This document shows, piece by piece, positions 35,795 through 46,029 of a stretch of DNA of 64,000 nucleotides. A model generated the notes under the pieces. It saw nothing but the letters and a program-made list of their open reading frames with translations. It did no database searches and was not told the origin of the DNA. The stretch covers positions 372,001 to 436,000 of the forward strand of contig NZ_RKRE01000003.1 of the NCBI RefSeq assembly GCF_003815015.1. Reading direction: 5' to 3'. The translations under genes and the position numbers were made by a program. The stretch is from Thermodesulfitimonas autotrophica (GTDB taxonomy: Bacteria > Bacillota > Desulfotomaculia > Desulfotomaculales > Ammonificaceae). Within the stretch, counting starts at the first letter, position 1; each line of letters opens with the position of its first letter.

Positions 35795-37021
35795 TTGCGG
35801 CGGTTCGCGGCGCTGATTTTACTGGTGCTCGCGCTTTTTACCGCCGGTTGCTGGGACCTGAAGGAGATTGAGGATCTGGGTTTGGTAGCCGGCGTCGGGG
35901 TGGATGCTGCGCCGCGGGGAGAGGTTAAGCTTTTGGTGCAGATACTGAACCCCCGCGTGGTAGGCGGCGGCGTTCGGGGGGCGATAACGCCCGGCACCAG
36001 CATTTCGGCCAAGTGATACCGGAACTATATGGTGGTCGGTCGGACCATCTGCGACGCGGTACGGGAGCTTTCCCTAATTGTGCCCAAGAGGCTTTTTTTT
36101 GCCCAGAACCGCGAGATTCTCTTTGGTGAAAAACTGGCGCGGAAGGGGCTCAGGGAAGTGATTGACTATTTCGACCGGAGCGTCGACATCAGAAAGCTCG
36201 CCTACGTTATGGTGGTGCGGGGAAAGATGATTGATGCTCTGGATGTCCCCAACCCCCACGAGACCTGCCCGGCCCTCCGGATCGACGCGTTGATGCGCGA
36301 GCAATGGCAGGCCAACCACTTCCCGCCGGTGAATTTAGGCGATTTCCTGGGCTTAATGGCTACGGAGGGACAGGAGGCCTACTGCGCAGTGGTGCGGGTG
36401 GAGCGAAACCCCACCTTTACTCTGGTCCCGCGAAAGCCTTTCAACCCGGCGCCGGAGCCCTACCTCGATGTTAAGATTGGAGGGGCGGCCCTCTTCCGGG
36501 ATGATAAATTGGCCGGGTATTTAAACGAACACGAGACGCGGGGACTCCTCTGGACGCAGGGTAAAGTCCAGGGGGGGCACCTTGAGGTGCCCTGCCCGCA
36601 TAAAAAGGGAACTTACGTATCGCTCAACATCCTCCGGTCGAAGGCCCAGATCATGCCGGAAATCACCCGCGACGGGCGGCTGAGGGTTACAGTAAAGATT
36701 CAGGAGGAGGCGAATCTTGCCGAGACGGACTGCCCCATCGATATTGGGAAGGTAGAGACAATAAAAAGGATCGAAGCGCTTCAAGCGAAGGCGATCGAAC
36801 AAGAGGTAAGGAGCGCTGTGGAACGTGCCCAGGAGTACAGGAGCGACGCCTTCGGCTTCGGGGCCGCTTTTCACCGGCGCTACCCCCGCGAGTGGCGGGC
36901 GATGCGGGACCTCTGGGCAGAGGAGTACTTCCCTGCGGTGGAGGTGAAAGTGATAGCCGACGCTAAAATCAGGCGCACGGGCCTCCGCATGGGCCCCGTA
37001 CTCCGGAAGGAAGTACGCTGA
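35795..37021 (+). pseudogene. gerAC: Spore germination lipoprotein GerAC, interrupted by in-frame UGA
   Basis: Germinant receptor subunit C. TTG at 35795 with AGGGGG eight bases upstream starts a lipoprotein signal ending in LFTAGC. WDLKEIEDLGLVAGVGVD is the family N-terminus. At codon 74 (36014-36016) the frame meets TGA, then continues in the same frame with YRNYMVVGRTICDAVRELS and on to 37021 as a normal GerAC body (Ger_N, then C-terminal domain with WRAMRDLWAEEYFPAVEVKV). Total about 408 residues, the usual size. Either the gene carries a nonsense mutation, the base is a sequencing error, or the UGA is read through; a small hairpin follows it. No frameshift is needed. Confidence 0.82.
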
Positions 37022-37109
37022 AGGCGGGTCCGGACAGAAAAGTTAGCCGGGATTAGCCCCGCACGTGGCCGGCGGGGGCGTTCTTTAGTCTTGGGACGGT
37101 GAGCAGGAT

Positions 37110-37361
37110 TTGCTTTATGTTTTGCTCTTGCTCCTTTTCTACGTTACCGTCACCTACTTCGAGGTGCCCCGAATGCTCAAAAACGGGATGCGCCGGGAGC
37201 TTTACGCCTTCATCATCATTTCCCTCCTCGGCTTTATCTTAGCCGTGGGGCAGATTTTTCACTGGCCGCTGCCGAACGTCACCAAGGGGATCGAAGCGCT
37301 GGTGCGCCCGGTTTCCGAGGCGGTTGAAGGGTGGCTTTTACCCCCGGAACTACGCGGCTGA
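37110..37361 (+). CDS. Small two-helix membrane protein after gerAC
   Basis: An 83-residue protein with two transmembrane helices (about 1-17 and 32-50) separated by a charged loop (EVPRMLKNGMRRE). Start TTG at 37110 with GAGCAGGA upstream. No family recognised. Small membrane genes of this size often follow ger operons in clostridia, so a link to the germinant receptor is plausible but inferred. The gap to gerAC is 88 bases. Confidence 0.55.
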   Translation: MLYVLLLLLFYVTVTYFEVPRMLKNGMRRELYAFIIISLLGFILAVGQIFHWPLPNVTKGIEALVRPVSEAVEGWLLPPELRG

Positions 37362-37484
37362 AAGCGGATTTTATGGTAGAATGAGAGGAGACGATGATGT
37401 TAAGCGAGGATTAGGCTTTGGGATGGCGGCGATAGAAGGAAAAGCCGGAGGATAAAGGATTAAGACGGGCAGAGGAGGCTTGGG

Positions 37485-37949
37485 ATGAGCATTGAGAAAC
37501 GTCTTGCGACGCTGGGGATCATGCTGCCGGAGGCGCCGCGGCCGGTGGCGGCCTACGTTCCTTACGTCATAGTAGACGGTCTGGTCTTTACCGCGGGGCA
37601 GCTTCCGGTCGTAGCAGGGAAGATCTGCTACACCGGGCGGGTAGGGGCAGAGCTGACGGTAGAGGAAGGGCGGGAGGCGGCACGCCTCTGCGCGCTCAAC
37701 GCCTTGGCGGTGGTGCGGGCGGCGGCGGGGAGCCTCGACAACGTCGTGCAGGTGGTCCAACTGACTGGTTATGTGGCGAGCGCTCCCGATTTTTTCGGCC
37801 AGCCACAGGTCCTAAACGGCGCATCACAGCTAATGGAGGAGATCTTCGGAGAGGCTGGGCGGCACGCCCGGGTAGCGGTGGGGGCAAGCGCCTTGCCGCT
37901 TGGCGCGGCGGTAGAGCTCGCGCTGGTAGTAAAGGTAAATACCCGTTAA
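37485..37949 (+). CDS. RidA/YjgF family protein
   Basis: A 154-residue RidA-superfamily protein, the longer subgroup that starts with an extra N-terminal helix (SIEKRLATLGIMLPEAPRPVAAYVPY). Core motifs VFTAGQLPVVAG, GREAARLCALNALAVV and ARVAVGASALPLGAAVEL are present. The catalytic Arg of true 2-iminobutanoate deaminases (in the typical SxRxxVxxxxLP motif) aligns with R in HARVAVGASALP, so deaminase activity is possible. Substrate unknown. Confidence 0.85.
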   Translation: MSIEKRLATLGIMLPEAPRPVAAYVPYVIVDGLVFTAGQLPVVAGKICYTGRVGAELTVEEGREAARLCALNALAVVRAAAGSLDNVVQVVQLTGYVASAPDFFGQPQVLNGASQLMEEIFGEAGRHARVAVGASALPLGAAVELALVVKVNTR

Positions 37950-38075
37950 GTGAACGCCGGCATTTTACGGGTGCGGTATATTCTGGTGTCCGGCCTTCCC
38001 CGCTTGTCAAGTTAACCGGTTTAAGATAAACTGTCTTCGGACAAATTGCGTGTTCTTTTTCAAGGGGGCTAAATT

Positions 38076-38336
38076 TTGGCAAAGGGATTTAAGTCTTCGG
38101 CCGCGAGCCCCTGGCTGCTGGTCACCCTGCTCCTAATCGGCGGGCTGGCGGGCAGCGCCCTCGGCGAGTGGCTCGCCGCGTATGTTCCGGCGCTCAAAGC
38201 GGTTTCCCGGGTTGCTTTCGGGCCGGCAACGCTCAACCTCCGCTTCCTGACGCTCACCTTTGGTTTTTCGCTGGTGGTCGGACCGCTGACCGCTTTGGGG
38301 TTCATCATCGGCTACCTTGCCTACCGCCGGCTGTGA
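38076..38336 (+). CDS. DUF4321 small membrane protein
   Basis: An 86-residue protein with two hydrophobic segments (about 13-30 and 60-83) and the DUF4321 pattern GGLAGSALGEWLA near the N-terminal helix. Start TTG at 38076, preceded by CAAGGGGGC. Function unknown. Its TGA stop overlaps the GTG start of maf (GTGA), so the two are translationally coupled. Confidence 0.75.
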   Translation: MAKGFKSSAASPWLLVTLLLIGGLAGSALGEWLAAYVPALKAVSRVAFGPATLNLRFLTLTFGFSLVVGPLTALGFIIGYLAYRRL

Positions 38337-38929
38337 GGAAGTTATACCTTGCTTCTACTTCGCCCAGGCGGCGGGTGCTCTTGGCGAGCCTGGGCCTCGA
38401 GTTTACGGTGTTAGCGGTCCCGGTGGACGAAACGCTGCCACCTCTGCCGCCGGGGAAGGCGGTCGAAGAGGTAGCGCTCCGGAAGGCGCAGGCGGTAGCC
38501 GCCAAGCTTGCGGAGGCAGCATTGGTTATCGGTGCCGATACGGTGGTGGTGCACCGGGGGCGGGTGTTAGGGAAGCCGCGCGACGCGACGGAGGCCTGCA
38601 GGATGCTCCGGGAGCTTCAAGGGGAGTGCCACACGGTCTTTACCGGCGTGGCGGTAGTGGCGGTGCCGGAAGGCAGGGCGGTGGCGGCCCACGCGGCGAC
38701 GCGGGTTTGTTTCGCCCCGCTTAGCGATGCGGAGGTTGCCGCCTACGTCGCTACCGGGGAGCCGCTAGATAAGGCGGGAGGGTACGCGGCGCAAGGTCTC
38801 GGGGCGCTTTTTATCCGGCGGCTTGAAGGCTGCTATTTCAACGTGGTGGGACTACCTCTTCATCTTTTAGGGGAAATGTTAAAGGGGTTCGGCGTCAACT
38901 TGCTGCTGCGCGAAGATAGTGGTTCCTAA
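38333..38929 (+). CDS. maf: Maf family nucleotide pyrophosphatase
   Basis: House-cleaning pyrophosphatase for modified or non-canonical NTPs (dTTP/UTP type in the Maf family). The N-terminus LYLASTSPRRRVLLASLGLEF, VIGADTVVVHRGRVLGKP and the ATGEPLDKAGGYAAQG motif are intact; about 198 residues. The start is GTG at 38333, overlapping the DUF4321 stop by four bases; longer in-frame readings from 38168 lie within that gene and are rejected. Followed by radC and mreB, the order maf-radC-mreBCD-minCD being conserved in Firmicutes. Confidence 0.93.
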   Translation: MRKLYLASTSPRRRVLLASLGLEFTVLAVPVDETLPPLPPGKAVEEVALRKAQAVAAKLAEAALVIGADTVVVHRGRVLGKPRDATEACRMLRELQGECHTVFTGVAVVAVPEGRAVAAHAATRVCFAPLSDAEVAAYVATGEPLDKAGGYAAQGLGALFIRRLEGCYFNVVGLPLHLLGEMLKGFGVNLLLREDSGS

Positions 38930-38957
38930 ACGCGCACGACACGGGGGTTTTAAAGGG

Positions 38958-40750
<1,793 letters not shown>

Positions 40751-41578
40751 ATGGCGCCTTCCTGGCGCACGGCGAAGAAATTTTTTCTAACATTCATTTT
40801 AGTTGGCTTGACAGTGGGCACGATTCACCTGACCCGGGCCGACCGACCGGTGGACCTTAACCCAATAGCGGCGTGGACGCGGGACGTGGCGGCGCCGGTC
40901 CAGCAGGCAGTCTGGCGGGCTGCACAGGCGGTGGAAGCCGGGACGGCCTTCGTTTTTTCGCTGGGCCGGGAGAACGGCCGAACCCGGGCCCTGGAGAAGC
41001 GGGTAGCAGCGCTGGAGGGCGAGGTGCGGCGGCTCCGGGCGGTTGAAGCGGAGAACGCGCGCCTAAAAGCGCTGCTTAACTACCGGACGGCCCGTTTCGA
41101 GGCTTCGTTAGCGGCGGCGGTGATCGGCCGGAACCCGGATAACTGGTTCGGTACGGTTACCATCAACTGCGGCCGGGCCGAGGGCGTAATGCCGGGCGCG
41201 CCGGTGCTCACTCCTGCTGGGCTTGTCGGGCGGGTGCTGGCGGCGAGCCAGCATACGGCCGAGGTGCTCCTCATCACTGATCCCCGGAGCGCGGTGGGGG
41301 CTGTTGTTTACGAGACGCAGACGCCCGGCATTATCCACGGGAACCTGAGTGAAGCCGGCGGCCTCAAGATGTGGTACGTGTCGAAGGATGCGCCGGTACG
41401 GCGGGGCTTCCTCGTGCTCACCTCCAACCTGAGCGGGGTTTTCCCGCCGGGGATACCTGTAGGTACGGTAACCAGGGTGGAAGAGGAAAAGAGCGGTCTT
41501 TTTAAAACCCTCTACCTGCACCCTGCGGCGGACCTCAACCGGCTGGAAGAGGTGCTGGTGTTACTAAAAAAGCAATGA
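40751..41578 (+). CDS. mreC: Rod shape-determining protein MreC
   Basis: 275-residue elongasome protein. One N-terminal transmembrane helix (about 11-28) is followed by a coiled coil (RALEKRVAALEGEVRRLRAVEAENARLKALL, about 75-110) and the MreC beta-barrel domain (VIGRNPDNWFGTVTIN, GLVGRVLAASQHTAEVLLITDPRS). It links MreB to penicillin-binding proteins outside the membrane. The ATG directly follows the mreB stop codon. Confidence 0.95.
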   Translation: MAPSWRTAKKFFLTFILVGLTVGTIHLTRADRPVDLNPIAAWTRDVAAPVQQAVWRAAQAVEAGTAFVFSLGRENGRTRALEKRVAALEGEVRRLRAVEAENARLKALLNYRTARFEASLAAAVIGRNPDNWFGTVTINCGRAEGVMPGAPVLTPAGLVGRVLAASQHTAEVLLITDPRSAVGAVVYETQTPGIIHGNLSEAGGLKMWYVSKDAPVRRGFLVLTSNLSGVFPPGIPVGTVTRVEEEKSGLFKTLYLHPAADLNRLEEVLVLLKKQ

Positions 41579-41645
41579 TTGCGGGTTAACTGCGGGTTTC
41601 TTCTTCCCGCCCAAATGCTGGGTTTTGATTGGGGTTGGACGAAGC

Positions 41646-42146
41646 GTGCGGACGGTTGCGTTTCTGATCCTGATCGGGACGGCGCTGCTTTTAGAGAAGA
41701 CGGTGCTGCACTTCCTCCGGGTGGCCGGAGTAAAACCCGATCTGGTGCTGCTGCTGGTCATCTTCAACGGCATCCTGAAAGGCCCCCGTGAAGGGGCCTT
41801 TTGGGGTTTTATCGGCGGGCTGATAGAAGACTTTGCCTGCGGCCACTACATCGGGCTGCACGCGCTGAGCAAGCTTTGCGCCGGCTACGTAGCTGGTCTG
41901 GTGGAGGTGCGGGTTTACAAGGAAAGCCTATTCGTAGCGGCGGTGGTGGTCTGGGGGACAAGTATTGTCGCCGGCGCCGTGGTCTACCTCCTGCTTGCGA
42001 CCCTGGGCATCTTTGTTGCCCCTGTAGAAGCCTTTATCCGGGTGATCTTTCCGGTCGCGGTTTATAACGGACTGGTAAGCCTTCTTTTTTATCGCCTTTT
42101 CCACCGGGCGACTTTTTACGGAATCTTGAAGGAGGAACGCTTCTAA
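41646..42146 (+). CDS. mreD: Rod shape-determining protein MreD
   Basis: About 166-residue integral membrane protein of five to six helices, with the family pattern KPDLVLLLVIFNGILKGPREGAFWGFIGGLIEDF in the second and third helices. GTG at 41646 gives the typical short N-terminus; a TTG at 41625 is also in frame. It lies between mreC and pbpA. Confidence 0.88.
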   Translation: MRTVAFLILIGTALLLEKTVLHFLRVAGVKPDLVLLLVIFNGILKGPREGAFWGFIGGLIEDFACGHYIGLHALSKLCAGYVAGLVEVRVYKESLFVAAVVVWGTSIVAGAVVYLLLATLGIFVAPVEAFIRVIFPVAVYNGLVSLLFYRLFHRATFYGILKEERF

Positions 42147-42148
42147 CT

Positions 42149-44137
42149 TTGGAACGAAAAGTGGTGGAGAAAAAAGTCAGGGTTTTCATCATGCTGGCCG
42201 TGGTTGTTTTCGCGGTCCTTTTTTTCCGTCTCGCTGAGCTCCAGATTTTCCGGACGGAACAGTTCGCGGTCCTGGCACGGGAAAACCGCCTCCGCTTAAT
42301 GACCATTCGTGCCCCGCGCGGTGAGATTTATGACCGGCACGGGCAGAAAATCGTCGGCAACCGGCCCGTCTATACGCTTTCAATCGCCAACTTAGGGAAA
42401 CCAGTGCCCCCGGCCGTGATTAAGCGGTTGGCGCGCCTTTTAGGTAAGGACGAGGCGGAGCTGCGCGAAAAAATGAAGGCGCAGGTGCTTCCCTATGAGC
42501 CGGTCAGGGTTGCAACTGACGTGCCGCTGTCGGTGGTCACCTTTATCGAAGAGCACCAGGAGGATTTCCCTGGGGTGCTGGTGGATATAACGCCTGTGCG
42601 TGCTTATCCTTACGGGACGACGCTGGCCCACGTTATCGGGTACGTGCAGGAGATCAAGCCCGAGCAGCTTGAGAAGTATAAGGACGAAGGCTACAAGTTA
42701 GGGGACCCCTTCGGGCAGGACGGCATCGAGTACGTCTGCGAGCGCTACCTCCGGGGCGAGGATGGCGCCCGCTACTTAGAGGTTGACGCTACGGGACGGC
42801 CGGTGCGCGACCTCGGCGTAAAACCACCGGTGTCGGGGGCGAACGTTACCCTGACCATTGACCTTAAGCTCCAGCGGGTCGCGGAGGAGGCGCTCAAACG
42901 GGCGGTTGAGGCCGCGCGGCGCGAGGGCTACCCGGCGCCCGGTGGCGCTGCGGTGGCGGAGGACGTGCGGACGGGTGAGATCCTGGCGCTCGCGAGTTTT
43001 CCGGCCTACGACCCGGCAGCCTTTACCCGGGACCTAAAACCACAGGAGGTAGCCCAGCTCTTCGGCGCGCCCGATAAGCCGTTTCTTAACCGGGCGCTCA
43101 GGGCCTACCCACCAGGTTCGACCTTTAAGATGGTCACGGCGATGGCGGCGCTCGAATCCGGGAAGATCACGCCCAAATTTACCATCTATGATACCGGCGT
43201 TTACGTCCTCGGGCGGGTCTTTCACGACTGGCTTCCCGGGGGCCATGGCCGCGTCGACCTCGTTAAGGCTATCCAGGTTTCCTGCGACGTCTATTTCTGG
43301 ACCATCGGCAACCTGACCGGCATTAACGAGATTGCGCGGATCGCGCGGGAGTTCGGGCTGGGGGAAACGACGGGCCTCGGTCTTCCCGGTGAGGTCGCCG
43401 GTGTGGTTCCGACACCCGAATACAAATACAGGACGGTCAAAGCTTATCTCGACGCCGTTTTCGACCCGCGGTTTGAAGCGGTCCGGAAAAAATACGCAGC
43501 GCTTATCAATCAGGCGCCGGATGGCGAATCGCGCGCGCGGTTAGAGCGGGAGCGGGACAGAAAACTCGCCGCGATCCAGGCGGAGTACGAACGCTACGCC
43601 TGGGATCTGCAGTGGCGGGCTTACGATACGCTCAACACCGCCATTGGGCAGGGTTACAACCTCTATACCCCTTTGCAACTCGTCAACTATGCCGCGACCA
43701 TTGCGAACAACGGCGTCCGGTACCGGCCGTACTTAGTGAAAAAAGTTGTGGGGCCGGGAGGCGAGCTCATCGCGGCATTCGGGCCAGAGGTTGCCGGGAG
43801 GGCGAAGGTGAAGCCGGAAACTCTGAAAGTGATCCAGGAGGGAATGGCGCTGGTGACGAAACCGGGCGGCACGGCGTACGGTGCCTTTTATGACCTGCCC
43901 GTGAATGTGGCCGCAAAGACAGGTTCGGCCGAGGTTTCCGGCCGGAAGGGAACCCACGCGCTTTTTATCGCCTACGCCCCGGTGGAGAAGCCGGAGGTGG
44001 CCGTAGCGGTTGTGGTGGAGAACGCGGGGCACGGCGGTTCGGTAGCGGCGCCGGTGGCGCGGGACATTTTTGCTGCTTATTTCGGGTTGCCGTTAAAAAT
44101 GGGGCAGGAGATACAGAAAACGGGTGCCGGGGATTGA
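42149..44137 (+). CDS. mrdA: Penicillin-binding protein 2 (elongasome transpeptidase)
   Basis: 662-residue class B PBP that cross-links peptidoglycan during elongation. It has a short cytoplasmic N-terminus, a transmembrane helix (about 10-30), the dimerisation/pedestal domain, and a transpeptidase domain with STFK (nucleophile Ser near 322), the SCD form of SxN (VSCDVYFW) and KTGSAE (near 590). Between the SxN and KTG boxes there is a highly charged helical insertion of roughly 60 residues (FEAVRKKYAAL to AEYERYAWD) compared with E. coli PBP2. TTG start, two bases after mreD. A hairpin at 44177 follows. Confidence 0.94.
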   Translation: MERKVVEKKVRVFIMLAVVVFAVLFFRLAELQIFRTEQFAVLARENRLRLMTIRAPRGEIYDRHGQKIVGNRPVYTLSIANLGKPVPPAVIKRLARLLGKDEAELREKMKAQVLPYEPVRVATDVPLSVVTFIEEHQEDFPGVLVDITPVRAYPYGTTLAHVIGYVQEIKPEQLEKYKDEGYKLGDPFGQDGIEYVCERYLRGEDGARYLEVDATGRPVRDLGVKPPVSGANVTLTIDLKLQRVAEEALKRAVEAARREGYPAPGGAAVAEDVRTGEILALASFPAYDPAAFTRDLKPQEVAQLFGAPDKPFLNRALRAYPPGSTFKMVTAMAALESGKITPKFTIYDTGVYVLGRVFHDWLPGGHGRVDLVKAIQVSCDVYFWTIGNLTGINEIARIAREFGLGETTGLGLPGEVAGVVPTPEYKYRTVKAYLDAVFDPRFEAVRKKYAALINQAPDGESRARLERERDRKLAAIQAEYERYAWDLQWRAYDTLNTAIGQGYNLYTPLQLVNYAATIANNGVRYRPYLVKKVVGPGGELIAAFGPEVAGRAKVKPETLKVIQEGMALVTKPGGTAYGAFYDLPVNVAAKTGSAEVSGRKGTHALFIAYAPVEKPEVAVAVVVENAGHGGSVAAPVARDIFAAYFGLPLKMGQEIQKTGAGD

Positions 44138-44176
44138 TATTGCTTGTAATTTTTGTCAAAAAAAGAAAGAAAAAAG

Positions 44177-44201
44177 CCTAAAAACCAACGGTTTTTTCAG
44201 G
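44177..44201 (+). terminator. Possible terminator after pbp2
   Basis: CCTAAAAACC pairs with GGTTTTTTCAGG around an AAC loop, with one unpaired base. The T-run is within the 3' arm. It is A/T-rich and modest in stability. Confidence 0.45.
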
Positions 44202-44265
44202 TGCGTTTAGCAGGATTTGGTTTAAAGGCGGCGAATAGGGAGTAGGAAAGGGGGAGGGATCAGGT

Positions 44266-44802
44266 ATGGCGTTGGAATCCGGGGCCGGTTCCTGGACGGT
44301 GGGCCAGCAGGAAAAGCAAACGATCCTGATTTCGCGGACCCTGCGTTCGGGGCAAAGCGTCTTTTATCCCGGAAATGTGGTTATTATCGGCGACGTTAAC
44401 CCCGGGGCTCAGGTGACAGCCACAGGGGACGTAATTGTGGTTGGTGCGCTACGCGGGATGGTCCATGCCGGTGCTGGCGGCGACGAGGGCGCGATGGTGG
44501 TTGCCTTCCGGCTCGAGCCGACACAACTGCGGATTGCCAACCACATCTCGCGGCCACCGGAGGGGATGATACCGGCGAAGCAACCGGAGGTGGCGCGGAT
44601 AAAGAACGGGGTTGTGACCATTGAGGCCTACGTTCCGGGAGGGGAACGCGCTGGAAACGCTCCGCGGTTTGCGCTGTCACCGAAGGGCGGGCAGCCGGAA
44701 AGGGAAGAGTGGCGCGGGGCTTCCGGAGAGGGCCAGGAGGATGTTTTACCGGGGAAATTTAATGGTGGGGAGGACAAAGAATGGGTGAAGTCATTGTCAT
44801 AA
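44266..44802 (+). CDS. minC: Septum site-determining protein MinC, C-terminal domain only
   Basis: 178 residues. After about 20 residues the MinC C-terminal beta-helix domain starts (ISRTLRSGQSVFYPGNVVIIGDVNPG, ATGDVIVVGALRGMVHAGAGGD, LEPTQLRIANHISRPPEG), which binds MinD and the FtsZ tail. The usual N-terminal domain of about 100 residues, which breaks FtsZ filaments, is missing. The start is firm (GGGGGAGGG seven bases before the ATG), and only 128 bases separate it from the preceding gene, so no N-domain is encoded upstream. A 50-residue polar tail follows the domain. The stop overlaps minD by 22 bases. Confidence 0.88.
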   Translation: MALESGAGSWTVGQQEKQTILISRTLRSGQSVFYPGNVVIIGDVNPGAQVTATGDVIVVGALRGMVHAGAGGDEGAMVVAFRLEPTQLRIANHISRPPEGMIPAKQPEVARIKNGVVTIEAYVPGGERAGNAPRFALSPKGGQPEREEWRGASGEGQEDVLPGKFNGGEDKEWVKSLS

Positions 44803-45575
44803 CTTCCGGCAAGGGAGGCGTGGGCAAGACCACGGCTACGGCGAACATCGGTGCGGGCCTGGCCATGCGGGGCTATAAGGTGGCCCTCGTTGACGCCGAT
44901 ATCGGCCTGCGAAACCTGGATGTCGTCCTGGGTCTGGAGAACCGGATCGTTTACGACCTGGTCGATGTGGCTCACGGCCACTGCCGTCTGAAGCAGGCAC
45001 TCATCAAGGATAAACGCTTCGACGGCCTCTACCTTTTGCCGGCCGCCCAGACCAAAGATAAAACGGCGGTCAAGCCCGAGCAAATGAAAGAAATCTGCCA
45101 CCAGCTCAAAGAGGAGTTTGATTACGTGATTATCGACTGTCCGGCCGGCATCGAGCAGGGGTTTAAAAACGCGATCGCCGGTGCGGAGAAGGCGATTGTG
45201 GTGACGACCCCGGAGGTTTCCGCTGTCCGCGATGCCGACCGGGTAATCGGGCTGCTTGAAGCGGCGGACCTGCGGGAGCCGAAGCTCATCATCAACCGGT
45301 TACGCCCGCGGATGGTGAAACAGGGAGAGATGATGAATATCGACGATATTCTCGATATTCTGGCGGTGGACCTGTTAGGGGTAATCCCGGAGGACGAACA
45401 GATCATCGTCACCACCAACAAAGGGGAGCCGGTGGTGCAAGACCAGCGCTCGCGCTCCGGGGAAGCCTTCCGTAACGTCGCCCGGCGGATTTTAGGGGAG
45501 GAAGTGCCCCTCATGGACCTGGAGCGTAACGGGAACCTTTTTGCCCGGCTGCGGAAGATCATCGGGCTGGGGTAG
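44781..45575 (+). CDS. minD: Septum site-determining ATPase MinD
   Basis: 264-residue ParA-type ATPase. Deviant Walker A SGKGGVGKTT (residues 9-18), switch LVDADIGLRNLD, DYVIIDCPAGIEQGF, and a C-terminal amphipathic membrane-targeting helix (FARLRKIIGLG). It recruits MinC to the membrane. A GGAGG site lies inside the minC end. It is followed by minE, giving a full MinCDE set. Confidence 0.96.
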   Translation: MGEVIVITSGKGGVGKTTATANIGAGLAMRGYKVALVDADIGLRNLDVVLGLENRIVYDLVDVAHGHCRLKQALIKDKRFDGLYLLPAAQTKDKTAVKPEQMKEICHQLKEEFDYVIIDCPAGIEQGFKNAIAGAEKAIVVTTPEVSAVRDADRVIGLLEAADLREPKLIINRLRPRMVKQGEMMNIDDILDILAVDLLGVIPEDEQIIVTTNKGEPVVQDQRSRSGEAFRNVARRILGEEVPLMDLERNGNLFARLRKIIGLG

Positions 45576-45597
45576 CGGGTAGAGAGGAGGAAGGGTT

Positions 45598-45876
45598 TTG
45601 CTGGATTTCTTGATGCGCCTTTTCCGGCAGTCGCCGGCGAGCAAAGAGATTGCTAAAGAGCGATTGCGCCTGGTTTTAGTGCACGACCGGGCAAATGTCT
45701 CTCCGGAACTCCTGAAGCTGCTCAAAGATGAGCTTGTCCAGGTGATCTCGCGCTACATGGAAATCGACGAGAAAGGGTTAGAGGTTACGCTCGACACGTC
45801 AGAGAACATGGTGGCTCTGGTGGCGAGTATCCCGGTGCGACGGATAAAACGGGCGGTTAAGGCGGCTTCAGTATAA
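45598..45876 (+). CDS. minE: Cell division topological specificity factor MinE
   Basis: 92 residues. N-terminal amphipathic helix (LLDFLMRLF-like), the MinD-activating segment ERLRLVLVHDRANVSPELL and the dimerisation domain ELVQVISRYMEIDEKGLEVTL are present. TTG start at 45598 with GAGGAGGAAGG upstream. Together with MinD this predicts pole-to-pole oscillation, unlike the MinJ/DivIVA system of Bacillus. A terminator follows. Confidence 0.94.
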   Translation: MLDFLMRLFRQSPASKEIAKERLRLVLVHDRANVSPELLKLLKDELVQVISRYMEIDEKGLEVTLDTSENMVALVASIPVRRIKRAVKAASV

Positions 45877-45917
45877 GGTTGTATCCGTTTGTAAGGTGGT
45901 GCCGGCTATAAGAGGAG

Positions 45918-45942
45918 CCCGCGTGGTAGGCGCGGGTTTTTT
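45918..45942 (+). terminator. Terminator of the min operon
   Basis: CCCGCG (45918-45923) and CGCGGG (45931-45936) form the stem around a 7-base loop, followed by six T residues. Confidence 0.85.
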
Positions 45943-46029
45943 GTCGCCCGCTGACGGCGTCGGTTGCGCGATAAAATTTAACGCGCCGGTCGGGATGGGC
46001 GTATTATATGGTGGGGGGAGGTGCGGGCC

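Noticed and set aside
40751-41100. TTGACA inside mreC as a promoter
   Set aside because: No matching -10 at 16-18 bases and it lies within coding sequence.
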